Origin: Achromobacter insuavis
Lineage (GTDB): Bacteria; Pseudomonadota; Gammaproteobacteria; Burkholderiales; Burkholderiaceae_B
DNA: 64,000 nt
Direction: 5' to 3'
Assembly: GCF_902859645.1 (NCBI RefSeq)
Contig: NZ_CADIJR010000015.1
Coordinates: 33,447-97,446 of the forward strand
Shown: positions 7,362 through 16,212 of the stretch, in pieces
How positions within the stretch are numbered: the stretch's first letter is position 1
How the letters are laid out: the number at the start of each line of letters is the position of its first letter
Program-made: the position numbers and the translations under genes
Notes under the pieces: model-generated
What the model was told of the DNA's origin: nothing
Databases searched by the model: none
The model's input: the letters and a program-made list of their open reading frames with translations, nothing else

Positions 7362-9851
7362 ATGATCCTGGCCCGCTTGGCATCACTCATGGCAATCAGT
7401 ACCTTTGTGCTGTCGGCACAGGCCACGGAATTCAGCAGCGGCTTTCTCAATACCAAAGACAAGCGCAACATCGACCTGTCGAGCTTCAGCCGCGACGGCT
7501 ACCTCGCGCCCGGCAGCTATCTGGTCGACTTCTACCTGAATCAGCGCCTGATCCAGGGCCAGTACCTGGTCAAGGTGGTGCCGGTGATCGACGACGGCAG
7601 TGTGTTCTGTATCACTCCGGCGATGCTCGACATGCTGACGCTCAAGGACGACGCCGTGGCGCGGCTGGCCAACGTCAACACCGAGGCCGGCCCCTGCATC
7701 GACCTGGACACGCCCGACAGCAAGGTCGAGTACCGGCCCGACAGCCAGTCGCTGACCGTGACGCTGCCGCAGGCCTGGCTGCAATACCAGGACCCCGACT
7801 GGGTCCCGCCGGCGCGCTGGAGCGACGGCGTCAACGGCGTGATTCTCGACTACAACCTGCTGGCCAACCGCTACATGGCGCAGCAAGGCGGCAACACGAG
7901 CAGCTACACCTTGTACGGCACCGCCGGCGTGAACCTGGGCGCATGGCGCCTGCGCAGCGATTACCAATACAACCGCTACGACAGCCGAGGAGCCTCGCAA
8001 TCCAGCTTCAGCCTGCCGCAGACCTACCTGTTCCGGCCGCTGCCGCAGTGGGGCGCGAAGCTGACGCTGGGCCAGACCTATCTGTCATCCTCCATCTTCG
8101 ACTCGTTCCGCTTCGCCGGCGTCACGCTGGCCAGCGACGAGCGCATGCTGCCGCCGTCGCTGCAGGGCTATGCGCCGCAGGTGACCGGCATCGCCAACAG
8201 CAACGCGCAGGTGACGGTCAGCCAGAACGGCCGCCTGCTGTACCAGACGCGGGTGTCGCCGGGCCCCTTCGTGCTGCCCGCGCTGAACCGCAACATCAGC
8301 GGCAACCTGGACGTGACGCTGCAGGAAAGCGACGGCAGCACCCGCAGCTGGCAGATCACGACGGCCAGCGTGCCGTTCATGACGCGCAAGGGCAACCTGC
8401 GCTACCAGGTGTCGGCCGGACGGCCGTTGTTCGGCGGCCGCGCCAACAACCAGATAGCGGCCCCCGGCTTCGTGATGGGCGAGGCCACCTGGGGCGCGTT
8501 CAACGACACCTCGCTGTATGGCGGCGTGATCGCCACCAACGGCAACTACCAGGCGCTGGCGCTGGGCGCCGGCCAGAACCTGGGAGTGCTGGGCGCACTG
8601 TCGGCCGACGTGACCCGCTCGGATGCAAAACTGCCGTTCTCGAACGCGCCGCGCCGCATCGGCTACAGCTACCGCGTCAACTACGCCAAGACCTTCGACA
8701 GCCTGGGCAGCACCATCGCCTTCATGGGCTACCGGTTCTCGGGGCGGCACTTCCTGTCGCTGCAGGAATACATTTCGCGCGCGGCCATGCGTGGCGAGTA
8801 CTTCCGCGACGAGAAGCAAAGCTACACGGTGGCGTACAGCCAATACATCCGTCCGCTGGAAATGAGCGTGTCGCTGTCGCTGAGCCGGCTGAACTACTGG
8901 AACGACGGCGCCACCAACAACCACTACATGCTGTCGCTCAACAAGAACGCCAGCTTCGGCTGGCTGCGCAACGTCAACCTGTCGCTGTCGTTCGCCCGCA
9001 CCCAGAGCTTCTACGGCGAGACCGAGAACCAGATCTACGCCATGGTCAGCATTCCCCTGGGCGACAACCGCCAGGCCAGCTATGGCTACCAGAACAGCGG
9101 CAACGGGCGCATGCAGCACACCGCCAGCTACACCGACTTCAGCAGCGCGGACACCACCTGGAACCTGAGCGCAAGCGACGAGCGCAGCGGCGCCGCCCAG
9201 CGCCAGAACGTGAGCGGCAACATCCAGACCCGCACGCCCTATGGCCGCGCCAGCGCCGACTTCACCATGCAGCCCGGCCAATACCGCAACGTGGGCCTGA
9301 ACTGGTATGGCTCGCTGACGGCCACGGCCGCCGGCGCGGCGTTCGGCCAGCCGGCCGCCGGCAACGAACCGCGCCTGATGGTCGACACCGACGGCATTGG
9401 CGGCGTGCCGGTGGACAACGGCAGCGGCGTCACCAACCGCTTCGGCATCGCCGTGGTCAACAGCGTGTCGAGCTACCACGAAAGCAGCGTGGCGGTGGAC
9501 GTGAACGCCCTGCCCGACGATGTGGACGTGGCCGACTCGATCATCAGCCAGGTGCTGACCGAAGGCGCCATCGGCTACTCGCGCGTCCGCGCCAGCCAGG
9601 GCGAGCAGGTGCTGGGCCACGTGCGGCTGGCCGACGGCCACAGCCCGCCGCTGGGCGCCCTGGTGCTGTCCACCCGCACCGGCAGGACAGCCGGCATGGT
9701 GGGTGACGACGGGCTGGTCTATCTGACCGGCGTGGCAGCGGAAGACCGCGACGCGCTCACCGTGACCTGGGCCGGCGAAAAGGAATGCCATCTGACCCTG
9801 CCCGACCCCGCGGCCTTGGCCGAAGGCCCGCAGCCCCTGCCCTGCCGATGA
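7362..9851 (+). CDS. Fimbrial outer-membrane usher
   Basis: An 829-residue FimD/PapC-family usher, the usual length. The signal peptide ends near SAQA|TEFSSGF. It is followed by the N-terminal chaperone-binding domain (SSGFLNTKDKRNIDLSSF, GSYLVDFYLN), the 24-strand barrel with plug (PQVTGIANSNAQVTVSQNGRLLY) and C-terminal domains. The ATG at 7362 is preferred because it begins a proper signal sequence; an upstream in-frame start at 7290 would add non-hydrophobic residues. It forms the outer-membrane pore through which chaperone-bound pilins are secreted and assembled. Its last Cys pair (CHLTLP and PLPCR) matches the C-terminal disulfide seen in ushers. Confidence 0.95.
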   Translation: MILARLASLMAISTFVLSAQATEFSSGFLNTKDKRNIDLSSFSRDGYLAPGSYLVDFYLNQRLIQGQYLVKVVPVIDDGSVFCITPAMLDMLTLKDDAVARLANVNTEAGPCIDLDTPDSKVEYRPDSQSLTVTLPQAWLQYQDPDWVPPARWSDGVNGVILDYNLLANRYMAQQGGNTSSYTLYGTAGVNLGAWRLRSDYQYNRYDSRGASQSSFSLPQTYLFRPLPQWGAKLTLGQTYLSSSIFDSFRFAGVTLASDERMLPPSLQGYAPQVTGIANSNAQVTVSQNGRLLYQTRVSPGPFVLPALNRNISGNLDVTLQESDGSTRSWQITTASVPFMTRKGNLRYQVSAGRPLFGGRANNQIAAPGFVMGEATWGAFNDTSLYGGVIATNGNYQALALGAGQNLGVLGALSADVTRSDAKLPFSNAPRRIGYSYRVNYAKTFDSLGSTIAFMGYRFSGRHFLSLQEYISRAAMRGEYFRDEKQSYTVAYSQYIRPLEMSVSLSLSRLNYWNDGATNNHYMLSLNKNASFGWLRNVNLSLSFARTQSFYGETENQIYAMVSIPLGDNRQASYGYQNSGNGRMQHTASYTDFSSADTTWNLSASDERSGAAQRQNVSGNIQTRTPYGRASADFTMQPGQYRNVGLNWYGSLTATAAGAAFGQPAAGNEPRLMVDTDGIGGVPVDNGSGVTNRFGIAVVNSVSSYHESSVAVDVNALPDDVDVADSIISQVLTEGAIGYSRVRASQGEQVLGHVRLADGHSPPLGALVLSTRTGRTAGMVGDDGLVYLTGVAAEDRDALTVTWAGEKECHLTLPDPAALAEGPQPLPCR

Positions 9852-9898
9852 GGCGAGGCCTCCCCGCATCCCACGACGACTCCCTTGAAAGCACAGAC

Positions 9899-10645
9899 AT
9901 GAAAATCAGCCATATGTCCGGACCGATTCTTGGCGCCTTGCTGGCTCTGCCCGCAGCTGGCCAGGCCGCGGTCAACGTGGACCGCACCCGCATCATCATG
10001 GGCGCCGAACAGAAATCGGTGTCGATCGTCCTGACCAATGAAAGCACCGATACGCCTTACCTGGCGCAGTCCTGGATCGAGGACCACGACGGCAAGATGA
10101 CCAACGACCTGCTGGCGCTGCCCCCGCTGCAACGCATCGACGCGAGCAAGAAGGCGCAGGTGCGGATCATGCAGATGAACGCCGCCGCCAAGGCGCGCCT
10201 GCCGCAGGACCGCGAAACGCTGTTCTATTTCAACGTGCGCGAGATTCCGCCGGCGCCCAAGGACAAGAACGCCAGCATCCTGCAGCTGACCACACAGAGC
10301 CAGCTCAAGCTGTTCCTGCGGCCGGCCAATCTCGCCGAACGCGGCGAGGCGGCGCCGGAGCAGGTCTTGCAGGCGCGCACCGACGGCCACACGCTGACGC
10401 TCAAGAACGCCTCGCCCTACTACGCTACCGTGATCTGGCTGGGCCAGACCGTCAAGCAACGGCTGCCCGGCTTCGATGCCCCCATCATGCTGGCGCCGTT
10501 CTCCGAGCAGACCCTGAAAGCGCAACTGCCCGCGAGCGCCACGGAACTGATGCTGGGCAATGTGGACGACTACGGCGGCCTGCGCATGAACCGCTACCGC
10601 TGCGCGGCGGGGGAATGCGTGTTCAAGGAGCGGATAAGTGAATAG
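9899..10645 (+). CDS. Periplasmic fimbrial chaperone (PapD-like)
   Basis: A 248-residue PapD/FimC-family chaperone with a signal peptide (cleavage near AAGQA|AVNVD), a first immunoglobulin-like domain containing VNVDRTRIIMGAEQKSVSIVLTN and the family pattern PPLQRIDASKKAQVRIM, then LFYFNVREIPP and the second-domain start KLFLRPANL. The conserved Arg in the first strand and the Lys in KLFLRP correspond to the pair that anchors the pilin C-terminus. It delivers pilin subunits to the usher. It starts 47 bases after the usher stop and is the last gene of the operon; no adhesin gene follows. Confidence 0.93.
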   Translation: MKISHMSGPILGALLALPAAGQAAVNVDRTRIIMGAEQKSVSIVLTNESTDTPYLAQSWIEDHDGKMTNDLLALPPLQRIDASKKAQVRIMQMNAAAKARLPQDRETLFYFNVREIPPAPKDKNASILQLTTQSQLKLFLRPANLAERGEAAPEQVLQARTDGHTLTLKNASPYYATVIWLGQTVKQRLPGFDAPIMLAPFSEQTLKAQLPASATELMLGNVDDYGGLRMNRYRCAAGECVFKERISE

Positions 10646-10684
10646 GCGAAGACGGCGTGGCCCCGCCTGCCCGCCGCCTCGCCC

Positions 10685-10897
10685 TCAGCGTCGACAGACC
10701 CAGTAGGCGATGGCCAGCATCCCGACCAGGGTCCAGCCAATGGCCATCGCGGCGTGTTCGCCCTGATGCGAGCCATGGAGGTACAGGCCGCAGACTGCCG
10801 CGGCGGTGAACACGATCAGCACCCCAAGCACGAAGGGGCGCCAATGCGTGCGTGCGGCGCGTAAGCGCCCGCTCGATGCAACTCGGGGTTTGCGCAT
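10685..10897 (-). CDS. Small two-helix membrane protein, unknown function
   Basis: A 70-residue protein with a basic N-terminus (MRKPRVASSGRLRAARTHW) and two hydrophobic helices (PFVLGVLIVFTAAAVCGLYL and a second ending VGMLAIAYWVC) joined by a short His-rich turn. I do not recognise the family. No strong ribosome binding site is visible before the ATG at 10897; a start at 10945 would add a polar extension and would overlap the edge of a perfect palindrome (10947-10967). It lies on the same strand downstream of the chemoreceptor gene. Confidence 0.5.
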   Translation of the reverse strand: MRKPRVASSGRLRAARTHWRPFVLGVLIVFTAAAVCGLYLHGSHQGEHAAMAIGWTLVGMLAIAYWVCRR

Positions 10898-10946
10898 GGA
10901 CTGGGAAATTGTTTTGCCGGAGTTACATTCCGCCAAATTTCCCATG

Positions 10947-10967
10947 AACGGAACAGTGTGTTCCGTT
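10947..10967. promoter_or_regulatory. Perfect 9+3+9 palindrome between chemoreceptor and small membrane gene
   Basis: AACGGAACA (10947-10955) and TGTTCCGTT (10959-10967) form a perfect inverted repeat around GTG. It sits 26 bases after the chemoreceptor stop and 50 bases before the small gene's start. The stem is only moderately GC-rich and no U-tract follows, so an operator is more plausible than a terminator. Confidence 0.5.
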
Positions 10968-10993
10968 ATTCGCACTAATGAGACGATTCACTC

Positions 10994-12613
10994 TTATTTC
11001 GCCGCCGGCAGCGCGGGCAGCGGACGCACCGCCAGGACCCGCGCGCCGACGGTCGCATCGACCTGGAAGCGCCGGACCAGTTGCGTCAAGCGGCCGGCCT
11101 GCTCGCGCAGGCTGGCGGCCGCGGCGGCGGCCTGTTCCACCAGCGCGGCGTTCTGCTGGGTGACGCCATCCATCTGCGCCACGGCCTGGTTGACCTGGCC
11201 GATGCCGGTGGATTGTTCGGCCGAGGCGCCGGCGATTTCGCGCACCAGCGTCACGGCCTGGCCGACGCTGGCCACCACTTCGCGCATGGTGCGGCCGGCG
11301 GCGTCGGCCTGGCGCGCGCCGTCTTCGACGCGGCTGGCGGACTCGTTGATGAGGGCGTTGATCTCCTTGGCGGCCACGGCCGAGCGCTGCGCCAGGGTGC
11401 GCACCTCGCCCGCCACCACGGCAAAGCCGCGGCCCTGCTCGCCCGCGCGCGCGGCCTCGACCGCGGCATTCAGGGCCAGGATGTTGGTCTGGAACGCAAT
11501 GCCGTCGATCACGTTCGTGATATCGGCGATGCGGCGCGAGCTGTCGGAGATGGCCTCCATGGTGCGCACCACGCCGTCGACCTCGTTGCCGCCGCGCACC
11601 GCCACGGCCGAGGCCTGGGTGACGAGCTGCTCGGCCTGGCCGGCATGGCTGGCGTTCAGTTGCACGGTGCCGGTCAGTTGCTCCATAGAGGCGGCGGTTT
11701 CCTCCAGTGAGGCGGCTTGTTCCTCGGTGCGCTGCGACAGGTCGGCGTTGCCCTGGGCGATCTCGGAGGAGGCCGAGGCGATGCCCTCGCAGCCGTCGCG
11801 CACGTCGCGCACGATGCCCGCCAGGTTGTGGTTCATGGCCTGCAGCGCGGCCATCAGGTCGCCGGTCTCGTCGCGGGTAGCGACGCGGATGTCGCCGGTC
11901 AGGTCGCCGGCGGCCACTCGCCGGGCGGCGTCGACGGCCTGGCCAAGCGGGCGCACGATACCGCGCGTCATGAGCCAGCCCAGCAGAAGACCGAGCACGA
12001 CGCCGGCGATCGACAGCGCGATCATGAAATCGCTCACGCGCTGGTACAGGCCAGACGCTTGCGCGACCGATTCCGCCGTGACCTCTTCCTTGTTGGCCGC
12101 CAGTTCGCTCAAGAGCGCATCCAGCTTCTCCGAAGACGCGATCACGTGTTGCTCGATCTCGGCGGCGCGCGGGTCCTTCTGTATCGGCGGCAGGGCGCTG
12201 GCGGCGGAGAAGAAGGCCTCGGCGTCACGCTTCCAGGCGTCTTCAAGCTGCTTGAAGCGGCTCAGCAACTGGCGCCCCCGCGGGGTGTGGTAATAGCCGT
12301 CGGCGCGTTCGCGCAGCCTGTCCAGGGCTTGCACGGCATCGTCGAACTGTTTGCGCACGGCCTGGCGTTCGCGCTCGGTGGAGGCCGCCAGGTAGCTGTT
12401 GCGGGCGCGGCCGGCGTAGACCAGTTGTATGTTGGCCTCCCTCATTTCGGACAATCCGCGCAGCTCGACGTCATAGAGTTCGCTGTTCATGGCGTTGATA
12501 TGGGCCATGCCCCAGACGCCGAAGGCGCCGATCGCCCCCCCAAGCACCGCCACCAACAGGAACGCCGCCGACAAGCGGGCGCGAATACGCAAACCAGAGA
12601 ACAGCCGAAACAT
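10994..12613 (-). CDS. Methyl-accepting chemotaxis protein
   Basis: A 539-residue chemoreceptor of the Tar/Tsr layout. It has a first transmembrane helix at about residues 12-32, a four-helix-bundle periplasmic sensor of about 155 residues, a second transmembrane helix ([18 protein letters not shown]), a HAMP domain ([21 protein letters not shown]) and a cytoplasmic coiled-coil signalling domain. The hairpin tip has [20 protein letters not shown] and [18 protein letters not shown], which bind CheA/CheW. The C-terminus (LPALPAAK) lacks a CheR-tethering pentapeptide. The ligand is unknown. It is monocistronic or paired with the small membrane gene, and its upstream region carries two perfect palindromes. 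Confidence 0.95.
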   Translation of the reverse strand: MFRLFSGLRIRARLSAAFLLVAVLGGAIGAFGVWGMAHINAMNSELYDVELRGLSEMREANIQLVYAGRARNSYLAASTERERQAVRKQFDDAVQALDRLRERADGYYHTPRGRQLLSRFKQLEDAWKRDAEAFFSAASALPPIQKDPRAAEIEQHVIASSEKLDALLSELAANKEEVTAESVAQASGLYQRVSDFMIALSIAGVVLGLLLGWLMTRGIVRPLGQAVDAARRVAAGDLTGDIRVATRDETGDLMAALQAMNHNLAGIVRDVRDGCEGIASASSEIAQGNADLSQRTEEQAASLEETAASMEQLTGTVQLNASHAGQAEQLVTQASAVAVRGGNEVDGVVRTMEAISDSSRRIADITNVIDGIAFQTNILALNAAVEAARAGEQGRGFAVVAGEVRTLAQRSAVAAKEINALINESASRVEDGARQADAAGRTMREVVASVGQAVTLVREIAGASAEQSTGIGQVNQAVAQMDGVTQQNAALVEQAAAAAASLREQAGRLTQLVRRFQVDATVGARVLAVRPLPALPAAK

Positions 12614-12686
12614 GCTTACTTCCTATATCTGCCCCGGCGGAATGGCGCATGGCCTCTAGCTCTTGTCCGGGGCGGTGTTGAACCGG

Positions 12687-12749
12687 ACCAAGAATCGTGA
12701 TTCTTGGTGGTAGCCAGGGATCCCCCTGGGAACGTCTGACTTGTCAGAC
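12687..12749. promoter_or_regulatory. Two perfect palindromes upstream of the chemoreceptor gene
   Basis: The first, 12687-12708, has 10-base arms ACCAAGAATC and GATTCTTGGT around GT. The second, 12734-12749, has arms GTCTGAC and GTCAGAC around TT. A looser third pair TTAATGA/TCATTAA (12778-12784, 12796-12802) lies in the adjoining AT-rich stretch. They are 74-190 bases upstream of the chemoreceptor ATG and 250 or more bases upstream of the autotransporter gene. Operators or the 5' hairpins of a long leader are both possible. Confidence 0.55.
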
Positions 12750-13050
12750 CGTTCAACCGAATAAATAAAGCATTTTCTTAATGACATTATGGATTTCATT
12801 AATAAGTAGGACTCCACGTAAGACTGAATTTCCAGGCATACGGCATTCGCACGACGGCGAGGACGGCGCCGTTCTGGCGTCCGATATTGCGACGGCAAAC
12901 CGCGCCATCGCTCGCTGCTAATGGCGGGTTAATGCAGGGCAACGAGCATTGCTGCGAAGGTGTCCATGCGTGCGCAACGCGTGGGCATTCTTATTGCGTC
13001 AAAGGTTCCCGATGGTCGGCAGCCACGACGCTCGAGGAAGCTCCACCGCC

Positions 13051-16000
13051 ATGCGTCACCCGCCGTCCCTCCCGTTCGCGTCCAGACTCGCCGTCTCGAT
13101 CCTGAGCCTCGCCATCCTGGCCGCCTGCGGCGGCGGTGGCGGCGGCGATCATGACCATGCCGGCGGGAGCCTGCCAGGGGCGGGAGGGACCGGTGGGGGT
13201 AGCGGTGGCGGCGGTAGTGGCGGCACGGGTGGCGGCGGCGGGACCGGCTCGGTCGGCGCGCCCGTTCCGCCTGTCGCGCCTGTCAACCCCGTGCCGCCCG
13301 CCGTGCCGGTCGATCCCGTCAATCCCGCTCCGCCGGCGACACCACCTGATCCCGTCACGCCCACTCCGCCCGCGACACCGCCTGATCCCGTCACGCCCAC
13401 TCCGCCCGCGACGCCGCCTGATCCCGTCACGCCCACTCCGCCAGCGACGCCGCCTGACCCCGTCACGCCCACGCCGCCGGCAGCACCGCCTGACCCGGTT
13501 CCGCCCGCGACGCCGCCCGATCCCGCGGACCCCGCTCCGCCCCTGGCCCCGATCGATCCCGACGCCCCGGTCGATCCCGGCGGCGCCGGCATCGCTGGCT
13601 GGCGGCCCACCTCGCCCACGCCGGTTGCGCCGGCCGCGGCAGCCTTCGATGGCGCCGGCGTCAACGTCGGCGTGATCGACAATGGCTTCCCTGCCGATCC
13701 CACCACGGACCACCACCAGGCGGCGATTGCGGGCGTGCTGCGCCGGGTCATCGCGCCCGAGGCCGCCGAAGCCACCGACGAGCACGGCGCCATCAAGACG
13801 CACGGCGCCATTGTCAGCCGCATCATCGGCGGCCAGGTCGTGGCTGGCGACAGCTTCCCCAAGGGCTCGGCCACGGGCATCGGCCTGTACCAGGCGAATC
13901 TGCCGTCCACGTTCAATGCCCTGGTGCTGCATGCCCGGTTGACTTCCCTGACCGCGAGCGGAGTCACTATCGTCAACAACTCCTGGTCCTTCGCCACCGA
14001 GCCCGAATACGCCTTGCCTGGCGGCGACCAGGCCAAGGCCGATTCACCGATCGTGATGAGCTTCTTCCCGATCCTGGACACCGCCGTGACCCGCAATGGC
14101 CAGCTGCTGATCTGGGCCAACGGCAACGAATCCCAGCCCAACCCCTACCTGCTGGCCGGCGCGCCCTATGTCGCGCCGCCGCTCGAACGCGGCTGGCTGA
14201 CGGTGGCCCAGCTGCTGGCCGACGGCAACCTCGCGCCATGGTCGAACGCCTGCGGAGTGGCGGCGAACTGGTGCATCAGCACGCGCTCGCCGGACGACGC
14301 CAAGCTGACGGGCACCTCGTTTGCCGCCCCGGTGGTCGCGGCGACCGCGGCGCTGGTGTCGCAGGCCTACCCCTGGATGGACAACAGCGCCTTGCGCCAG
14401 ACCTTGCTGTCGACCGCCGACGACATGGGCGACCGCGCGCGCTTCGGCTGGGGCCGGCTGAACCCGGACCGCGCGGTGCGCGGCCCGGCGCTGTTCGACA
14501 CGCGCCTGACGCTGAGCGGCGATTTCGTGGCCGACTTCAATGCCCGGCAATCGGCCTTCTTCAATGACATCGGCGGCAATGCCGGCCTGACCAAGAACGG
14601 CACTGGCGAGCTGGTCCTGTGGGGCGCGAACCACTATGCCGGCGCCACGACCATCAACCGGGGCACCCTCACGCTGTACGGCAGCGTCGCCAGCGACATC
14701 GCGATCCAGGCGGACGGCGCGCTGGGCGCCGACGGCGGCGTGGCGGGCGGGTCAGTGCGCAACAACGGCGCGCTGGCGGCCTACGGCAACGGCCTGCACA
14801 TCATGCGGGACTACGACGCCCTGCGTCCGGAGGCGAAGCTGACGATCCAGCTCGGCACGACCGTCACGATCGACGGCCAGGCAGCCCTGAACGACTCCGG
14901 CCTGGTGATCGCCAAGCCCGACGATTCCTACCTGGTCCGGCATCGCGAAACCGCCCTCAAGGCAGGACAGGTCGCCGGCCGCTTCGGCACGGTGGCCGGG
15001 TCGGCGGGCCTGCTGTATTCGGTCAGCCCAAATTACTCCGCGACCCAGGTCGACCTGGACGTGGCGCGCAACAACGTGGCCACCGTGGCGCACAGCCTGT
15101 ATGCCGGCCAGACCAGCCGCCTGGCCGCCGCGCAGGCCGTCGAGACGGCGTTCCAGGCCGCCGACGCGACTGCGCTGGGCGACGACGCGAACGTCAGCGA
15201 TACCTTCATGCGGGCGGCGGCGAAGCTGCAGGCCGTCGGCGACGCGGCGGCGCTGGCCACGGCGCTGGACAGCCTGAGCGGACAGATCCACGCCTCGTCG
15301 CAGGCGCTGACCTTCCAGCAGTCGCAAGCCGTGAACCGCGTGCTGTCCAACCGCGTCGACGACCTGTCCCTGCCGGGCGCCCGGACCGGGCCCTGGGTCG
15401 ACATGGCCGGCGGCAACGGCCGGCTCAGGCAGGCCGGCTTTGCCGGCGCCGACACGCGCCTGTTCGGCGGTCAGTTCGGCGTCGACCAACGCCTGGGCGA
15501 TGCCGGCATCGTCGGCGTGGCGTTCAACTGGTCCGAGGCCAAGGCGGACTTCGACCGCTACGGCGGCCGCGCCAGGAGCCAGGGCACCGGCCTGTCGCTC
15601 TATGGCCGTTACGGCGCTGACGGCGGGCCGTATGTGGCGGGCCGCGCCGGCCACGCCTGGATCCACGCCGACATCCAGCGCGACATCCTGGCCGGCGGCG
15701 CCGACCACCTGGACAGCGGCCGCGATGACCGCCTGATCTCGCTGTATGTCGAGGCGGGCCATGCGTTCGACCTGGACGGCACGCGCCTGACGCCGTTCGT
15801 GGGCCTGTCCCACGACCACCTGCGGCGCGGCGCGATCCATGAGCGCGACAGCGCCTTCGGCCTGAAGGCCGACGCCAAGTCCTACGGCCAGAGCGCCGCG
15901 CTGCTCGGCCTGCGGCTGCAATCGTCGCCGCTCGACTGGGCCGGCGGCGCCACCACCTTCAGCGGCTATGGCGCGTACCGCTATGGCAACGCGACGCCGC

Positions 16001-16212
16001 TCGATTTCACCGCTGCGTTCGCGGGCGCGCCCGACGCGTCATTCCAGGTCCAGGGCATCGGGCTGCCGCGCCACACCGGCTGGCTCGGCCTGGGCGCCCA
16101 CTCGCTGCTGGGCAACCGGGTGTCGTGGTTCATCCAGGGCGATCTGCAGTTCGGCCAGGGCGGCCTGGCCAACACGGTGTTGTCGACGGGGCTGCGGTAC
16201 TGGTTCGATTGA
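13051..16212 (+). CDS. Subtilisin-like autotransporter lipoprotein (SphB1-like)
   Basis: A 1053-residue surface protease. The N-terminal signal has a lipobox ending at Cys26 (ILAAC) followed by a Gly-rich and then Pro-rich linker built on 12-residue repeats. The peptidase S8 domain has Asp210 (VGVIDNG), His251 (THGAIVSRII) and Ser423 (GTSFAAPVV), with the oxyanion-region NNSWSF between. A passenger-associated beta-strand repeat follows (NGTGELVLWGANHYAG). The last about 270 residues form an autotransporter beta-barrel ending in RYWFD. Bordetella SphB1, of the same type, matures filamentous haemagglutinin; the substrate here is unknown. The ATG at 13051 has GAGGAA ten bases upstream and gives a clean lipoprotein signal. 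It directly abuts a broken MFS gene. Confidence 0.93.
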   Translation: MRHPPSLPFASRLAVSILSLAILAACGGGGGGDHDHAGGSLPGAGGTGGGSGGGGSGGTGGGGGTGSVGAPVPPVAPVNPVPPAVPVDPVNPAPPATPPDPVTPTPPATPPDPVTPTPPATPPDPVTPTPPATPPDPVTPTPPAAPPDPVPPATPPDPADPAPPLAPIDPDAPVDPGGAGIAGWRPTSPTPVAPAAAAFDGAGVNVGVIDNGFPADPTTDHHQAAIAGVLRRVIAPEAAEATDEHGAIKTHGAIVSRIIGGQVVAGDSFPKGSATGIGLYQANLPSTFNALVLHARLTSLTASGVTIVNNSWSFATEPEYALPGGDQAKADSPIVMSFFPILDTAVTRNGQLLIWANGNESQPNPYLLAGAPYVAPPLERGWLTVAQLLADGNLAPWSNACGVAANWCISTRSPDDAKLTGTSFAAPVVAATAALVSQAYPWMDNSALRQTLLSTADDMGDRARFGWGRLNPDRAVRGPALFDTRLTLSGDFVADFNARQSAFFNDIGGNAGLTKNGTGELVLWGANHYAGATTINRGTLTLYGSVASDIAIQADGALGADGGVAGGSVRNNGALAAYGNGLHIMRDYDALRPEAKLTIQLGTTVTIDGQAALNDSGLVIAKPDDSYLVRHRETALKAGQVAGRFGTVAGSAGLLYSVSPNYSATQVDLDVARNNVATVAHSLYAGQTSRLAAAQAVETAFQAADATALGDDANVSDTFMRAAAKLQAVGDAAALATALDSLSGQIHASSQALTFQQSQAVNRVLSNRVDDLSLPGARTGPWVDMAGGNGRLRQAGFAGADTRLFGGQFGVDQRLGDAGIVGVAFNWSEAKADFDRYGGRARSQGTGLSLYGRYGADGGPYVAGRAGHAWIHADIQRDILAGGADHLDSGRDDRLISLYVEAGHAFDLDGTRLTPFVGLSHDHLRRGAIHERDSAFGLKADAKSYGQSAALLGLRLQSSPLDWAGGATTFSGYGAYRYGNATPLDFTAAFAGAPDASFQVQGIGLPRHTGWLGLGAHSLLGNRVSWFIQGDLQFGQGGLANTVLSTGLRYWFD
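13345..13488 (+). repeat. Four tandem 36-bp repeats in the autotransporter linker
   Basis: Four in-frame copies of a 36-base unit beginning CCTGATCCCGTCACGCCCAC start at 13345, 13381, 13417 and 13453, the later copies diverging slightly. They encode a 12-residue unit rich in Pro, Thr, Asp and Val. The near-identity of the copies suggests recent expansion, and slippage would change linker length without a frameshift. Confidence 0.85.

Noticed and set aside
10947-10967. Palindrome considered as terminator of the chemoreceptor gene
   Set aside because: The stem is not especially GC-rich and no U-tract follows on the minus strand; kept as a candidate operator.
13345-13488. Regular repeats considered as a CRISPR array
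   Set aside because: The units are contiguous, in frame, without unique spacers and encode a Pro-rich linker.
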